Below are positions 61,801-64,000 of a DNA stretch of 64,000 nucleotides, in pieces. Source of the DNA: Asterias amurensis. Its lineage: Eukaryota; Echinodermata; Asteroidea; Forcipulatida; Asteriidae. The stretch spans positions 3,843,501 to 3,907,500 of the forward strand of contig NC_092669.1 of NCBI RefSeq assembly GCF_032118995.1. Reading direction: 5' to 3'. Every line of letters begins with the position of its first letter. Position 1 is the stretch's first letter. The translations under genes were made by a program, and so were the position numbers. The notes under the pieces were generated by a model. It did not search any database. It was not told the DNA's origin and saw only the letters and a list, made by a program, of their open reading frames with translations.

Positions 61801-63619
61801 GGGATAAAGAATATTATTTTGTTCACCCAAACACCATGTACATGTACACACCAATGTGTATCATAACAACCTCTAGCTATTGGGCAATCTCGGTCGTCTA
61901 GTAGTAAGACATTTGCTCTAGAATGACAAAGGTCATGGGTTTGAATCCCACCCTAGTAATGCTCATTGGATTTTTTTCACAGGACTCTGGAAAGTACGCG
62001 TACTACAGTGCTTCTGGAAAGTACCAAGTCAACAGTGCTTTACACACATCAAAAAATGTAATTGTATCTTGTCGCACTTAAAGGATCGATACCTTTTTTT
62101 GTAGATCAAGTTTTTGGCCTTGACATGAATCCATAATTACTTTGAATTTTTGTTTGTTTGTTTTACAACAGACTGTATTCCGAGCTCGTTTTAGTGCCAT
62201 CACCGATACTGACGTTAGGGGAGCAATGGACAGACTTGTCGAACCAAACAAGAACGAGGCGTTGTCCGTCGACGCCAGGCAGGAATTGGACCTTCGGATT
62301 GGTTGCGCCTTCACCAGATACCAAACCAAATTCTTCCAGGTTGGGCTTCATAATTTTATACAATTATGAGACTCTTTTTGATAAAATTAACTGTGATTAA
62401 GACTGCGGGACTAGTGTCGAAGTCAAGACTATTGACTGCTTAGTCAAATTGCGACTACCATTTGTCAACTTTCTGGTTAAAGACAGTGGACACTATTGGT
62501 AATTGCCAAAGACTAGTCTTCACAGTTGGTGTATATCAACATATATGCATAAAATAACAAACCTGTGAAAATTTCAGCTCAACTGGTCGTCGAAGTTTGA
62601 AGATAACAATGAAAGAAAAAACACCCTTGTCACACCAAGTTTTGTGCTTTCAGATGCTTGATTTTGAGACCGCAAATTCTAAATCTGAGGTCTCAAAATC
62701 AAATTCGTGGAAAATTACTTCTTTCTCGAAAACTATGTCACTTCAGAGGGAGCTGTTTCTCACAATGTTTTATACTATCAACCTCTCCCCATTGCTCGAT
62801 ACCAAGACAGGCTTTATGCTAATACTTATTTTGAGTAATTAACAATAGTGTCCAATGCCTTAAAATATTGAAAAAAGGCCACAAATGCCTTGAGGAGAGG
62901 CTAGTTTCAACACAGCGTCAATGTCACTCACTTTTTTTTATTTCTTTGATCATCAGGGTAAATACGGAGATTTAGACAGTACTCTTATCTCGTACGGTCC
63001 GTGCCAAACTCCAACCTTGGGTCTGTGCGTCAACCGTCATGATAAGATACAGGAGTTCAAGCCAGAACCATTCTGGATCATTCATACCGAGGTAGGGTAC
63101 AAGACTTTCATTACAGAGTTTTCATTTTTTTCGACGACAGATGGTTCTGCAACGGTTAGTAGTTTTCAGCCAAAGTGCAGAGTCAGCCAAAGCGCAGACT
63201 CATTCCAAGTTCTGTCGTAGAAATTGAGGGACCACTGCCCCAACCCTGACGCATGTGCAGACCACGCCAAATGTCATCTTTACCATCGTAGAACCATCAC
63301 GAAAAACAAAAACTCCCTATTACATGTATAAGTAGGATTTGAAAATTTGCACAGTGGCAGTTTAATCAGGTGAGCTTTGTGGAAGCACCATATTAAAAAA
63401 GTAAATCTTCACACAACAGTCCCGAAAATGTGTTTCTTGTCCCCTGATATGAAGTTCGCCAGAATGTTTCTTTTCTTAAAGATCGTTTTGATTTGATAAT
63501 TTTCAGGTTGCCCATCCAAGCGGTAGGAATCTCACTCTGGATTGGGACAGAGTTAGGATGTTTGATCGAGATATCGCACAGATGTTCCTGAACCTGGTCA
63601 AGGGACAAAAAGACGCCAA
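58886..63619 (+). CDS. TOP3B: DNA topoisomerase III beta, 5' part (first 7 coding exons)
   Basis: The exons are 58886-59044, 59662-59736, 60229-60306, 61517-61636, 62172-62339, 62957-63091 and 63507-63619; the gene continues past the window. The first six junctions are phase 0 and the last is phase 2. The 282 residues align colinearly with animal TOP3B from memory. Anchors are [20 protein letters not shown] at the start, [57 protein letters not shown] and [18 protein letters not shown]. The Toprim residues E9 and D116-x-D118-x-E120 are present. The type IA catalytic tyrosine (near residue 336 in human) lies in later exons. The enzyme passes single strands of negatively supercoiled DNA and also acts on RNA with TDRD3 (family knowledge). 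Confidence 0.96.
59066..59383. mobile_element. TIR element in TOP3B intron 1 (TTTCCGTA ends)
   Basis: ttccgtaaggcgctccactt ... tttttacaaaaaggg is mirrored by ccctttttgtaaaaatgagt ... caccatacggaaa. A second nested inverted pair (ggtaaattagatactat / atagtatctaatttacc) lies inside. Confidence 0.8.
59490..59582. mobile_element. Family-B MITE end fragment
   Basis: gtaaaccctgtaagttattg ... tgttccgaaagtgtatacta corresponds to the last 90 bp of 52902-53273. Confidence 0.7.
59930..60165 (+). mobile_element. SINE S3, uninterrupted copy in TOP3B intron 2
   Basis: It starts ccccttaaggtgatccccta and ends with a tRNA-like part, tagctcagttggtagagcgc ... ggttcgaatcccactctagt. The tRNA-like part is at the 3' side on this strand, so in this family the body precedes the tRNA-like sequence. 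Confidence 0.82.
60357..60962. mobile_element. Family-A MITE and ctaggactag hairpin in TOP3B intron 3
   Basis: 60357-60716 is a complete family-A copy (ggcagtggacactattgg ... tagtgtccagtgtcttt). 60805-60962 is the hairpin with atttcacataactctttcta / taactgtttgtgaaatcaac. 60963-61516 holds only a GGGCCC-type fragment at about 61370-61386. Confidence 0.82.
61880..62060 (+). mobile_element. SINE S2, tRNA-headed, in TOP3B intron 4
   Basis: The tRNA-like head tctcggtcgtctagtagtaa ... gggtttgaatcccaccctag is followed by the S2 body cacaggactctggaaagtac, part of which is duplicated at about 62008. Confidence 0.78.
62476..62864. mobile_element. Family-A MITE, complete, in TOP3B intron 5
   Basis: The ends are taaagacagtggacactatt and aatagtgtccaatgcctta. 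The central inverted pair is ttttgagaccgcaaatt / aaatctgaggtctcaaaat. Confidence 0.85.
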
Positions 63620-63679
63620 GTAAGTTTTTTTATTTTTTATTAATCATATTAGGTTGGGGATGTTGAAGCTTTGCTTGGT

Positions 63680-64000
63680 GTAGAGGATGAGAATAAAGGC
63701 CTTTTCACACTGTCCAAAATCTCAAGGTCAGAACTGGTTTCCGAACCAGAGATTTTGTTCAACCTGGTTCACACTTTAAACATTTCAATCTGCCTCTGTA
63801 CCAGGTAGCATGCTCTAGCCGGATAGAAATCAACCCTGGCAGGGACTAGGGTTGAAAATCTCAATCCTTATCGAAATTTCATTTTCGGCGTGAACCGTTA
63901 GCCGGTTCATGCAAAGACCAGTGGGAATGTTTCTTATTTCTGATCCCTGTCGAAAAAAGAAGCGAGGCTGAACAGGAGAGGACCTGGGTAGGTTTCAACG
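63680..64000. other. Intron 7 of TOP3B with a partial 'TTTTCACACTG' repeat
   Basis: ggccttttcacactgtccaa at 63699 and internal aaccagag / ctggttcacac blocks suggest the left part of another inverted-repeat element that continues past the window edge. No exon was seen after 63619. Confidence 0.45.

Overview
The window looks like genomic DNA of a marine invertebrate deuterostome, most likely an echinoderm. The reasons are short split genes with GT-AG introns, a very high load of hairpin MITEs, tRNA- and 5S-headed SINEs and a Helitron, and a domain repertoire (PAN, farnesoic-acid-O-methyltransferase-like, Kunitz, TNFR, ZU5, Death) typical of such genomes. The organism call is inference; no sequence search was run. 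I see no LTR retroelement, Polinton or other virus-like element.

Seven protein-coding genes can be supported once exons are joined across introns with matching phase. Four are paralogues of one small secreted protein (about 268-269 aa: signal peptide, PAN/apple-like module, FAMeT-like beta domain), each with three exons of nearly constant size. Genes 1-3 lie on the minus strand (2753-4886, 17845-20228, 23004-24616) and gene 4 on the plus strand (34655-36429). A fifth gene, split into short exons on the minus strand (28788-32108), encodes a 106-aa secreted Kunitz inhibitor. It sits inside the PAN-FAMeT cluster, and its large intron carries a 430-bp CAAA/CAGA microsatellite.

The right third holds two larger plus-strand genes. 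At 44447-54947 an eight-exon gene joins into exactly 795 codons. It encodes a single-pass receptor with one six-cysteine TNFR module outside and ZU5, UPA and Death domains inside. This joins a p75NTR/TNFR-type ectodomain to an UNC5-type cytoplasmic tail and is the most interesting coding feature. From 58886 to the window edge lie the first seven exons of DNA topoisomerase III beta (TOP3B), including the Toprim DxDxE motif; the catalytic tyrosine is outside the window.

Most of the rest is transposon-derived. A 6.5-kb unit (5131-11646) with 266-bp terminal inverted repeats interrupts the upstream flank of gene 1. It carries a 51-bp minisatellite and two head-to-tail foldback elements that share a TA and each contain a THAP-like coding fragment. 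A 2.9-kb Helitron with textbook ends lies at 14886-17804. At least five families of hairpin or TIR MITEs recur throughout. The TTAA target of one family is proven by an empty site in a duplicated segment. SINE bodies occur with interchangeable tRNA-like and 5S-rRNA-like heads.
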